Shown: one piece after another, positions 32,896 to 40,033 of the stretch
How the letters are laid out: each line of letters opens with the position of its first letter
Position numbering within the stretch: the first letter of the stretch is position 1
Source: Conexibacter woesei Iso977N
GTDB lineage: Bacteria > Actinomycetota > Thermoleophilia > Solirubrobacterales > Solirubrobacteraceae
Direction of reading: 5' to 3'
NCBI RefSeq assembly: GCF_000424625.1
Contig: NZ_AUKG01000004.1
Location: 124,001-188,000, forward strand
Length of the DNA: 64,000 nt
Translations under genes and position numbers: made by a program
The notes under the pieces: model-generated
Databases searched by the model: none
Seen by the model: only the letters and a program-made list of their open reading frames with translations
What the model was told of the DNA's origin: nothing

Positions 32896-34332
32896 ATGGC
32901 CCGGACCCTGACCGCCGCCGCTCTCGTCCCGCTGCTGGGCTCCTCCTGGCGCCGCCCGGCCGCCGGCTCGTCGCGCTCCGCGACGCTGGCCGACGCGCTG
33001 CGCGCGCTGGTCGTCGACGGCCGCCTGCTGCCCGGCACCCGCCTGCCCTCGACGCGTGACCTCGCCGCCGAGCTGGAGCTGTCGCGCGGCTCGGTGACCC
33101 GCGCGTTCGCCCGCCTCGACGAGGCCGGCTACGTGACCGCCCGCACCGGCGCGGGCACCGTCGTGACGCTGCCGGCGAGCCACCGCGCCGTCGCGCTTCC
33201 GGACCGGACGGACGGCGTGGTCGACCTCACGGTCGCGGCGCTGCCCGCGCCCGACCCGCTGCTCGCCGAGGCGGTGCAGCGGGCGGCGCGGGGCCTGGCG
33301 CGGCACCTGCCGGGGCTCGGGTACTCGGCGGCGGGGTTGCCGGAGCTGCGGGAGGCGGTCGCGGCGCGGCTGACCGCGCGCGGGCTGGCGACGAGCGCCG
33401 ACGAGGTGCTGATCACCGCGGGCGCGCAGCATGCGCTGCGGCTGATCATGGACCTGCATGTAGGACCTGGTGACCGAGTGCTGGTGGATGCTCCCGGCTA
33501 CCCGCGGACGCTGGCGGCGATCCGGGCGGCGCGGGCGCGGGCGGTCCCGATCGCGCTCGGCCCGCGCGGCTGGGATGCGGGCGCCTGGGCCGACGCCGCG
33601 CGGGTCGCGGCGCCGCGGCTGGCGGTCGTCGTGCCCGACTACCAGCACCCGACGGGCCTGGTCATGAACGCGGCGGCGCGCGAGGCGATCGCGACGACGT
33701 GCGCGCGGGCGGGCGCGGTCCTGGTCGCCGACGAGACCTGCAGCGAGCTGCGCCTCGACGGCCCCGCGCTGCCCGCGCCGCTGGGCACCTTCGGCGCGGC
33801 GATCACGGTCGGCTCGATGAGCAAGGCGGCGTGGGCGGGCCTGCGGATCGGCTGGGTCCGGGCCAGCGCCCGCACGATCCGCGAGCTGATCGCCGTCCGG
33901 ACCGCGGTCGACATGGCCAGCCCGATGCTCGAGCAACTTGTCGCACTCGAGGTGTACAAGAACTGGGACGCGGTCCTGGCCTCGCGCCGTGCGCTGCTGC
34001 GCCCGCGCCGGACCGCGCTGTTCGACGCCCTGCGCGAGCACGCGCCGTCCTGGGAGGTGCGCCGCCCGACCGGCGGCATCAGCGCCTGGGCGCGCCTGCC
34101 GACGCCGGACGCCACGCGCCTGGCGGCCACCGCGGCGGACCACGACATCCTGCTCTCCCCCGGCCCGGCGTTCTCGGTCGACGGGACGTTCGAGCACCAC
34201 GTCCGGCTGCCGTTCACGCTGGCGCCGGAGACGACCGCCGCGACGATCGCGACGCTCGCGCGCCTCGCCGCGGAGCTGAGCGGCGACGCGCCGGAGCCCG
34301 CCGAGCCGCGCGAGGTCGCGCTCGCGGTCTAG
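32896..34332 (+). CDS. MocR-type regulator (GntR helix-turn-helix fused to aminotransferase domain)
   Basis: 478 residues. The N-terminal winged helix reads LPSTRDLAAELELSRGSVTRAFARL, then a class I aminotransferase-like domain with YSAAGLPELREAV, LITAGAQHALRLIMD, PDYQHPTG, and the PLP lysine in VGSMSKAAWAGLRIGW. These proteins sense PLP or amino compounds rather than act as free enzymes. It is divergent to a YczE membrane gene, a recurrent pairing, and probably regulates it. It converges on the histidine kinase with a shared CTAG. Confidence 0.9.
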   Translation: MARTLTAAALVPLLGSSWRRPAAGSSRSATLADALRALVVDGRLLPGTRLPSTRDLAAELELSRGSVTRAFARLDEAGYVTARTGAGTVVTLPASHRAVALPDRTDGVVDLTVAALPAPDPLLAEAVQRAARGLARHLPGLGYSAAGLPELREAVAARLTARGLATSADEVLITAGAQHALRLIMDLHVGPGDRVLVDAPGYPRTLAAIRAARARAVPIALGPRGWDAGAWADAARVAAPRLAVVVPDYQHPTGLVMNAAAREAIATTCARAGAVLVADETCSELRLDGPALPAPLGTFGAAITVGSMSKAAWAGLRIGWVRASARTIRELIAVRTAVDMASPMLEQLVALEVYKNWDAVLASRRALLRPRRTALFDALREHAPSWEVRRPTGGISAWARLPTPDATRLAATAADHDILLSPGPAFSVDGTFEHHVRLPFTLAPETTAATIATLARLAAELSGDAPEPAEPREVALAV

Positions 34333-35798
34333 CCCGCGGCGGTGTCCTCGGGCGCGGCGGGCGCGGGCCTCCGGTCGCCGCCCGCGGGCAGCCTGACCGT
34401 GAAGCGCGCGCCGCCGCCCGGGGCGTTGACGGCGCTCACGCTGCCGTCGTGGGCGGCCACGATCCCGGCGACGATCGCCAGCCCGAGGCCGGCGCCGGCC
34501 TTGCCCTGCTTGCGCCCCGCCTCGGCGCGCCAGAAGCGCTCGAACAGCGCGTCGTTCTCGTCGGTCGGCAGGCCCGGGCCGTAGTCGCGGACCTCCAGCA
34601 CCGTGCAGCGGTCCTCGTCGCGGACCGACACCTCGATCGGCGTCCCCGCAGGCGTGTGGACGAGCGCGTTGCGCAGGAGGTTGGCGAAGACCTGGCGGAG
34701 CTGGTGTGGGTCGCCGCTGACGTGGCCGAGCCCGAGGTGCTCCAGCTCGATCTCGCGGTCGGGCGCAGTGGCGCGCGCGTCATCGACCGCGTCGCCGGCC
34801 AGGCGACCGAGGTCGACGTCTTCCCGGATCTGCTCGCGGACCTCGTCGAGGCGCGCGAGCGTCAGCAGGTCCTCGACGAGCACGCCCATGCGCGCGGCCT
34901 CGGCCTCGATCCGCGTCATCGCCTTCTCGGTGTTCTCGGGATCACGCGCCGCGCCGATCCGGAACAGCTCCGCGTAGCCGCGGATCGACGCCAGCGGTGT
35001 GCGCAGCTCGTGCGAGGCGTCGGCGAGGAACGTCCGGAGGCGGTCCTCAGACGCCTTCTGCTTGGAGAACGCGTCCTCGAGGCGGTCGAGCATCCGGTTC
35101 AGCGCCAGGCCGAGCCGGCCGACCTCGGTCTTCGAGGTCGCGGGCTCGACGCGCCGCGCGAGGTCGCCGCCCGCGATCGCGCCCGCCGTGACGCCGATGC
35201 GCTCCAGCGGGCGCAGCCCGATCCGGACCAACCACCATGACAACGCACCCAAGGCCAACAGGATGCCCACGATGACGAGGCCGGAGATCCGCAGCAGGCG
35301 GTTGAGCGTGTCGGTCGTCTCCGCCAGCGGCACGGCCGCGAACTTGACCGTGCCGTCGCGCAGCTTGGTCCCGTAGACGCGGTAGGACTTGCCCGTGTTG
35401 GTGGCCTTGACGGTCACCGCCTCGCCGGCGGTGAGGTTCGAGGGCCACCTCGGGGTGACCGAGGTGTCGTAGCAGTTGCAGTCCGGGGTGCTGCTGGTGC
35501 CGTCGGTGTCGCGGGTCCAGATGTAGGTGCCGGCCGCCGGGCCGGGGCCGCCGTGCGCGGCCGGCGGACGGCCGCCGTTGTCGTCGCCGTCGTCGCTGCC
35601 GTAGCCGGGGTTGACGGCGCCGAACGGCAGCAGCGAGCCGCCACCGTCGCGTGTCCACTGCGAGGCCTGCTTGGCCTGGTCGTCGACGCGGCTCAGCAGG
35701 AAGTGACGCTGCTCGGCGTAGGTGACGCCGGCGAGCAGCAGCAGGCCGACGGTGGCCAGCGCCAAGAGCCCCGCGATCAGGCGTGTGCGGAGCGACAT
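34329..35798 (-). CDS. Sensor histidine kinase (HAMP-HisKA-HATPase)
   Basis: 489 residues from the ATG at 35798, which has GGAG 10 bases upstream; a TTG two codons earlier directly follows the regulator's stop. Layout: N-terminal helix (about 8-28), an extracytoplasmic sensor of about 140 residues with an acidic Gly-rich stretch and a CNC cysteine pair, a second helix, HAMP (around RRVEPATSKTEVGRL), H-box DASHELRTPLASIRGY, N-box NLLRNALVH, and G-box GAGLGLAIV. It is an envelope sensor; with HtrA genes nearby, an envelope-stress role is plausible. Confidence 0.92.
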   Translation of the reverse strand: MSLRTRLIAGLLALATVGLLLLAGVTYAEQRHFLLSRVDDQAKQASQWTRDGGGSLLPFGAVNPGYGSDDGDDNGGRPPAAHGGPGPAAGTYIWTRDTDGTSSTPDCNCYDTSVTPRWPSNLTAGEAVTVKATNTGKSYRVYGTKLRDGTVKFAAVPLAETTDTLNRLLRISGLVIVGILLALGALSWWLVRIGLRPLERIGVTAGAIAGGDLARRVEPATSKTEVGRLGLALNRMLDRLEDAFSKQKASEDRLRTFLADASHELRTPLASIRGYAELFRIGAARDPENTEKAMTRIEAEAARMGVLVEDLLTLARLDEVREQIREDVDLGRLAGDAVDDARATAPDREIELEHLGLGHVSGDPHQLRQVFANLLRNALVHTPAGTPIEVSVRDEDRCTVLEVRDYGPGLPTDENDALFERFWRAEAGRKQGKAGAGLGLAIVAGIVAAHDGSVSAVNAPGGGARFTVRLPAGGDRRPAPAAPEDTAAG

Positions 35799-35804
35799 GG
35801 ACAA

Positions 35805-36509
35805 CTAGCTCCGGGGCGCACGCAGCGCGTAGCCGACACCGCGCGCGGTGTGGATCAGCGGCGGGCCGTTCTTGTCGATCTTCTTGCGCAGGTACGAGAT
35901 GTAGGTCTCGAGCACGCGGGCGTCGCCGCCGAAGTCGTAGTCCCAGACCTGGTCGAGGATCTGGGCGCGCGTGAGGACGCGGCGCGGGTTGAGCATCAGG
36001 TAGCGCAGGAGGCGGTACTCGGTGGCGGTCAGCTCGATCAGCTCGCCGTCGCGGGTGACCTCCCGCGTGTCCTCGTCGAGCTCGAGGTCCTCGAAGACCA
36101 GGCGCGAGGTCTCGGGCTGCGAGAGGCCGGCGCGGCGCAGGATCGTCCGGATCCGGGCGACGAGCTCCTCGAGGCTGAAGGGCTTGGTGACGTAGTCGTC
36201 GCCGCCCATCGTGAGGCCGCGGACCTTGTCCTCGGTCGCGTCGCGGGCGGTCAGGAAGATGATCGGGACCTGGACGCGCTCGGCGCTCAGGCGGCGGGCG
36301 ATCTCGAAGCCCTCCATGTCCGGGAGCATCACATCCAGGACCAGGAGGTCCGGCTTGAAGGACGAGACGGCCTCCAGCGCGCTCTTGCCGTCGCCGGCGG
36401 ACTCGACGGTGAAGCCCTGGAAGCGCAGGGCCATCGAGATGACGTCGGCGATGTTGGGCTCGTCGTCGACGACGAGGACGCGGTGGCTCTCGGGCGTGGC
36501 GGTGGTCAT
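35805..36509 (-). CDS. OmpR-family response regulator
   Basis: 234 residues. Receiver: VLVVDDEPNIAD (acidic pocket), LLVLDVMLPDMEG (phosphoacceptor aspartate), FLTARDA and VTKPFSLEE (lysine). C-terminal winged helix: LTATEYRLLRYLMLNPRRVL and YISYLRKKIDKNG with HTARGVGYAL. It resembles MprA/TrcR-type regulators. GTG at 36512 is an alternative start. It precedes its kinase by 6 bases. A perfect 11-base inverted repeat upstream and shared GTTCACGG boxes suggest autoregulation and control of htrA. Confidence 0.93.
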   Translation of the reverse strand: MTTATPESHRVLVVDDEPNIADVISMALRFQGFTVESAGDGKSALEAVSSFKPDLLVLDVMLPDMEGFEIARRLSAERVQVPIIFLTARDATEDKVRGLTMGGDDYVTKPFSLEELVARIRTILRRAGLSQPETSRLVFEDLELDEDTREVTRDGELIELTATEYRLLRYLMLNPRRVLTRAQILDQVWDYDFGGDARVLETYISYLRKKIDKNGPPLIHTARGVGYALRAPRS

Positions 36510-36540
36510 CACGCTGATCAGTTTCGGCCGTGAACCTCAG

Positions 36541-36567
36541 AGCTTCCTGGGAAACGCCCAGGAAGCT
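36541..36567. promoter_or_regulatory. Perfect inverted repeat upstream of the response regulator
   Basis: AGCTTCCTGGG (36541-36551) and CCCAGGAAGCT (36557-36567) are perfect inverted repeats around AAACG, 32 bases upstream of the regulator start and 63 bases beyond the stop of the preceding secreted-protein gene. No T-run follows on the minus strand, so an operator is more likely than a terminator. TTCCTGGG resembles the GTTCC boxes between the htrA genes. Confidence 0.55.
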
Positions 36568-36629
36568 GCTGCGAGATCGCGGGGTGGTGCCTGCGAGCTC
36601 GACACGAGCTCCGCCAGTGTGTGCGCAGG

Positions 36630-37343
36630 CTAGCGCCAGTGGTGACGCGGGCCGAACTGCGGTGCGCCGTTCGGTCCGTTCTTCGGCGCGCCCGCTGGCG
36701 GTGACGGTCGCGTGTTGTTGACGAGGTCGTCGAGGTGATCCCTGAGCTCGCCGAGGATCTTCGTCTCCTGGTCGGCAGTGAGCTTCCTGTCGCTGACCTG
36801 CTGATCGAGCTCCTTCGTGACGGCCGCGGTGATCGCCGTCTTGACGTCATCCAGGGACTTGCCCTGCGCCCTGGCGATGTCGGCGATCGACCTACCGGCG
36901 CGGAGCTGCTTCAGGAGATCGTCGCGCGACAGACCGAGGGCGGTCGCCGCGCCATCGAGCGCCCCACCCGGCCCGGCCTTGAACCCGAGCCCAAAGCCCG
37001 GATGCATCATCCCGGGACCACGCGGCCCGGCGGGTCCGCCGGCGGCACCCGGCCCCAGCACCTCGCCCGAGTCCGCCCGCCGCCTCTTGATCGCATCGGC
37101 CTGCGCCTGCGTGAGCCTGCCATCCCTGACCTGCTGGTCGAGCTGCGCATCCTCCGCCGCACCGAGCGCCGAGCGCAGCGCGTCCGGCGTGACGTTCAAC
37201 CGCTTGGCGGCATCATCCAAGATCGACTGCTCAGCCTTCTTGTGATCATCATCACCACCGCCGGTCGCCGCAATCGCAGCCCCTCCACCAGCCCCCGCAG
37301 CCAACACCGCAGCCGACACCAAGACATAGCGCTTGATCCGCAT
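36630..37343 (-). CDS. Secreted helical protein with duplicated LDQQV motif
   Basis: 237 residues from ATG at 37343 (GGAGAG 8 bases upstream). A signal peptide is clear (MRIKRYVLVSAAVLAAGAGG through AIAA). Two halves repeat the pattern LDQQVxDxxLTxxQ: LDQQVRDGRLTQAQADAI and LDQQVSDRKLTADQETKI. The second half also has ALGLSRDDLLKQLRAGRS and SLDDVKTAI, as in the protein at 23710-24294. The centre is Gly/Pro-rich. It lies just upstream of a two-component system and could be its extracytoplasmic accessory, in the manner of CpxP, but no homology to CpxP is claimed. Confidence 0.7.
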   Translation of the reverse strand: MRIKRYVLVSAAVLAAGAGGGAAIAATGGGDDDHKKAEQSILDDAAKRLNVTPDALRSALGAAEDAQLDQQVRDGRLTQAQADAIKRRRADSGEVLGPGAAGGPAGPRGPGMMHPGFGLGFKAGPGGALDGAATALGLSRDDLLKQLRAGRSIADIARAQGKSLDDVKTAITAAVTKELDQQVSDRKLTADQETKILGELRDHLDDLVNNTRPSPPAGAPKNGPNGAPQFGPRHHWR

Positions 37344-37387
37344 GAGCACGACTCTCCCAGAGCACCCTTAAGCCCACCTGAGAGTTC

Positions 37388-37485
37388 CATTGGCGCGCCT
37401 CACGGTCTCGGTGTCAGCGGTGCATTCGGGCTCGCGGAGAGCCCAAATGCACCGCTCGTCTCGTGGGCGTGAGACATACCAATGG
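37388..37485 (+). repeat. Dispersed hairpin repeat, copy 3, upstream of the toxin-antitoxin pair
   Basis: The core is an 18-base stem with one mismatch, AGCGGTGCATTCGGGCTC (37416-37433), loop GCGGA (37434-37438) and right arm 37439-37456. It is nested in two weaker inverted pairs, GTCTC/GAGAC (37405 and 37471) and CCATTGG/CCAATGG (37388 and 37479). The element ends 5 bases before the -35 box of the antitoxin promoter. Its right flank CGCTCGTCTCGTGG is repeated after copy 4 at 38128-38140. Confidence 0.8.
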
Positions 37486-37490
37486 CGCGG

Positions 37491-37519
37491 TTGTGGCGGA
37501 CCGGCGACGTGACTACAAT
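37491..37519 (+). promoter_or_regulatory. Toxin-antitoxin promoter
   Basis: TTGTGG (37491-37496), 17-base spacer, TACAAT (37514-37519). The -10 box ends 7 bases before the antitoxin ATG at 37527, predicting a leaderless message. The -10 is within an imperfect palindrome GAC-N10-GTC (37511-37526) suited to autoregulation by the antitoxin. Confidence 0.75.
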
Positions 37520-37526
37520 TATGGTC

Positions 37527-37790
37527 ATGTCCGAAGCGCTGCCGCTCTCGTGGGTCAAGGCCCATCTCTCCGAGCTCGTCGATCGCGTCGAGGGGCAGCA
37601 TGACCGCGTCGTCGTGACGCGCAATGGCCGCCCGGCTGCGGTGCTGATCAGCCACGAGGATCTTGAAGGCCTTGAGGAGACGCTGGCGGCGCTCACCGAC
37701 CCGGACCTCATGAAGCAGATCCGCGACAGCGAAGCGGCCGTCGCCGCGGGCGATGTCGTATCGCTTGACGAGCTGCGCAAGCGCGTTTGA
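37527..37790 (+). CDS. Antitoxin of the Phd/YefM (RelB-like) family
   Basis: 87 residues from ATG at 37527, chosen from the promoter spacing over an ATG at 37521 that would leave a one-base leader. The N-terminus SWVKAHLSELVDRVEGQHDR is followed by VVVTRNGRPAAVLISHEDLE, the Phd/YefM DNA-binding signature. The C-terminal helix (IRDSEAAVAAGDVVSLDEL) would wrap the toxin. It overlaps the toxin start by 4 bases. Together they form a type II toxin-antitoxin module bracketed by hairpin repeats. Confidence 0.9.
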   Translation: MSEALPLSWVKAHLSELVDRVEGQHDRVVVTRNGRPAAVLISHEDLEGLEETLAALTDPDLMKQIRDSEAAVAAGDVVSLDELRKRV

Positions 37791-38059
37791 GCGACGCGCC
37801 CTGGCAGCTGGTCGTTGCCGGGCCGGCCGCGCGCAACCTGGAGCAACTTCCCACCAGGTACGCGACCGCGGTCATCGAAGCCCTCAGCGCGATCGCCACC
37901 AACCCCCATCGCCTCGGCAAGCCCCTGCGCTTCGAGCTGACCGGCCGCTGGTCCGCCCGCCGCGGCCCCTACCGCATCATCTACGCGATCGACGACGATA
38001 CGCGCACAATCACAGTGCTCGCAATCGCCCACCGCGCCGACATCTATCGCAACCGCTGA
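37787..38059 (+). CDS. RelE/ParE-family toxin
   Basis: 90 residues from a TTG at 37787 overlapping the antitoxin stop (TTGA). It has the RelE fold pattern: VAGPAARNLEQLP, ALSAIATNPHRLGKPL, then RRGPYRIIYAIDDDTRTI and HRADIYR at the C-terminus, with the basic residues used for ribosome-bound mRNA cleavage in RelE/YafQ. A ribosome-dependent mRNase is therefore likely, rather than a gyrase poison. The TTG start should keep its expression below that of the antitoxin. Confidence 0.9.
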   Translation: MSDAPWQLVVAGPAARNLEQLPTRYATAVIEALSAIATNPHRLGKPLRFELTGRWSARRGPYRIIYAIDDDTRTITVLAIAHRADIYRNR

Positions 38060-38091
38060 CGCCGCAGCGCGCGATGGGTCGCGGTGCCCAA

Positions 38092-38128
38092 CGGTGCATT
38101 TTGGTTCGCGGAGAACCAAAACGCACCG
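38092..38128 (+). repeat. Dispersed hairpin repeat, copy 4, downstream of the toxin-antitoxin pair
   Basis: CGGTGCATTTTGGTTC (38092-38107), loop GCGGA (38108-38112), right arm 38113-38128; a 16-base stem with one mismatch. Compared with copy 3, GGGCTC/GAGCCC has become TGGTTC/GAACCA, two compensatory base-pair changes around the unchanged loop. It starts 33 bases after the toxin stop, in the same orientation as copy 3. Confidence 0.8.
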
Positions 38129-38133
38129 CTCGT

Positions 38134-38165
38134 CTCGTGGCCGCGCTCGCGGAGAGCGCGACGAG
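38134..38165 (+). repeat. Dispersed hairpin repeat, copy 5 (short)
   Basis: CTCGT-GGC-CGCGCTC (38134-38148), loop GCGGA (38149-38153), GAGCGCG-ACGAG (38154-38165). The 7-base inner stem is perfect and the outer 5-base stem is separated by a 3-base bulge. It follows copy 4 in tandem. Beyond it AGTCGC/GCGACT (38164-38169 and 38180-38185) may form another small hairpin; I see nothing else up to 38275. Confidence 0.7.
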
Positions 38166-38275
38166 TCGCGTCGTCAGAAGCGACTACGCATTGGTGGCAG
38201 GACGTTGGCGCTGCGACTGCGGCCGACCGCCCAACGGCGACGGCGCTGCCAGAGGCGACGAGGCGCGTCTATCGA

Positions 38276-39964
38276 TCAGCCGAAGGTGAAGGCGTAGGCC
38301 GAGGTGCCCGGCGCGAAGGTGATCTTGAGGGTGTGGACTGAGGTGGTGCCGAAGTCGGCGAGGGTGTAGAGGCGTTGAGAGGTGACGGCGATGTGCTTGG
38401 TCTTGCCGTCGACCTGGACGGTCACTGCTCCGGCGTGGCCGCGGGGTGGTGAGAGGACGAGGTAGACGAAGCGGGCTTGGACGGTCGCGGTGATGGAGGC
38501 GCCCGTGCTGACTGCGGTCGCCGGCTGGTCGGCGATGTTCCAGGTGCCGCCGAGGGCGAAGCCGTTCAGCGGCGGGTTGGCCGGCGCGGTGTAGCTCTTC
38601 GTGCCCTTGGAAGGCCTCTTGATCCAGCCGTCCGCGCGCTCGGCGCCGACGTAGGTCTCGGGCGTCGCCTGCGTCCCGACCGGCGTCACACCGTGCGGGC
38701 GGGAGCGCGAGGCGCTCAACCGGTCACCGCGCTCGGCCAGCAGCGACCGGATCTCCGACTCCGTCTTCGCGTAGTCGCCCTCGCCGAACTGCGTCGCGCG
38801 GACCTGGCCGTCGGCGTCGATGAGGTAGTCGGCCGGCCAGTACTGGTTGCCGTAGGCGTTCCAGGTCCCGAGGTCGTTGTCCTGGACGACGGGGTACTTG
38901 ATGTGGTTGCTCCTGATCGCCCGCGCGACGTTGCCGGCGTCGTGCTCGAACTGGAACTCGGGCGCGTGGACGCCGACGATCGTCAGGCCCTGCCTCCGAT
39001 ATCGCGCGTCCCACGCCTCCAGGTATGGCAACGTGCGCAGGCAATTGATGCACGTGTAGGTCCAGAAGTCGATCAGCACGACCCGCCCGCGCAACGCCTT
39101 CATCGACAACGGCTGCGTGTTGAACCACTGCTGCGTGTCGGCGAACTCCGGCGCCGCGCCGAGCTTGGGCAGCGACGACCTCCTGGTGGCCGACGCCGAC
39201 GCCGACGACGACCTGTCGGTGAACTTGGGCGCCGTGTCGTGCAGGTCGTGCAGCCGCTTCTGCGTCGACTGCGACTGCTCCAGCCCCGCGGTCAGCGTGA
39301 TGTCGCTCGTGTGGCGCGCCAGCGCCGTCTCGAAGTTGGTGTCCAACCCGAACGCCAGCGCGACCGCGGTCAACAGCAGCACCGCGCCCAGCGCGCGCTG
39401 CACCCGCAGCGGCCCCGCCCGCCGGATCGGCTCCAGCACCCGCCGGCCGCCCAAAGCGATCGCCGCCAGCACGACCGCCGAGCCGAACACGTAGGCGACC
39501 GCGACCAGGACGGTCTTGCCGCTCACCGCGCTCACCGACGCGACCGCCGCCAGCACCGGCCCCGCGCACGGCGCGTAGACGAACCCCAGCGCGGCACCGA
39601 CGAGCAGCCCGGACCAGAACCCGTCACCACGCGTCCGCGGCCCCAGCCGCGACAGCGACGCCAGCGGCCGCTCGACCCGCTCCGCCACACCCGGCACCAG
39701 CGCCGCGACGCCGGCCACGATCAGCACGACGATCCCCGCGTCGCGCAGCGTGTTCCCGCCCAGCCCGACGTGGCGCAGCAGCTCGCCGCCGCCGATCACC
39801 GACAGCAGGAACGTCGCGCTCAGCCCGAGCACGATCGCGATCGGCCGCCGCCGCCCTCCCGCGGCCCCCGCGGCGCCGAGCAGCGCGGGCAGGACCGGCA
39901 GCGCGCACGGGCTCAGCGCCGTGCCCGCGCCGACGACGACGGCAATGACCAACAACAAGACCAT
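38276..39964 (-). CDS. DipZ-like thiol-redox membrane protein (CcdA + TlpA-like + C-terminal domain)
   Basis: 562 residues from ATG at 39964. The first 210 are a CcdA-like membrane domain with two cysteine motifs, SPCALPVLPALLG and VYAPCAGPVLA, which pass electrons across the membrane. A Ser/Thr linker leads to a thioredoxin-like domain with TYTCINCLRTLPYL (the redox CxxC) and APEFQFEHD. The last 140 residues form the beta-sandwich typical of DipZ. The same layout occurs in Mycobacterium DipZ. It supplies reducing power outside the membrane, for example to cytochrome c or disulfide proteins. Confidence 0.9.
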   Translation of the reverse strand: MVLLLVIAVVVGAGTALSPCALPVLPALLGAAGAAGGRRRPIAIVLGLSATFLLSVIGGGELLRHVGLGGNTLRDAGIVVLIVAGVAALVPGVAERVERPLASLSRLGPRTRGDGFWSGLLVGAALGFVYAPCAGPVLAAVASVSAVSGKTVLVAVAYVFGSAVVLAAIALGGRRVLEPIRRAGPLRVQRALGAVLLLTAVALAFGLDTNFETALARHTSDITLTAGLEQSQSTQKRLHDLHDTAPKFTDRSSSASASATRRSSLPKLGAAPEFADTQQWFNTQPLSMKALRGRVVLIDFWTYTCINCLRTLPYLEAWDARYRRQGLTIVGVHAPEFQFEHDAGNVARAIRSNHIKYPVVQDNDLGTWNAYGNQYWPADYLIDADGQVRATQFGEGDYAKTESEIRSLLAERGDRLSASRSRPHGVTPVGTQATPETYVGAERADGWIKRPSKGTKSYTAPANPPLNGFALGGTWNIADQPATAVSTGASITATVQARFVYLVLSPPRGHAGAVTVQVDGKTKHIAVTSQRLYTLADFGTTSVHTLKITFAPGTSAYAFTFG

Positions 39965-40033
39965 TGGCCGCCATGATGGCGCGCGCTTCGCAGATTTCGC
40001 ATTACGAAGTGCGTACGGGTTAGGGTCGCCTCC

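Noticed and set aside
37388-38165. Insertion sequence or integron carrying the toxin-antitoxin pair
   Set aside because: No transposase or integrase, no target duplication that I can recognise; only the bracketing repeats are supported.
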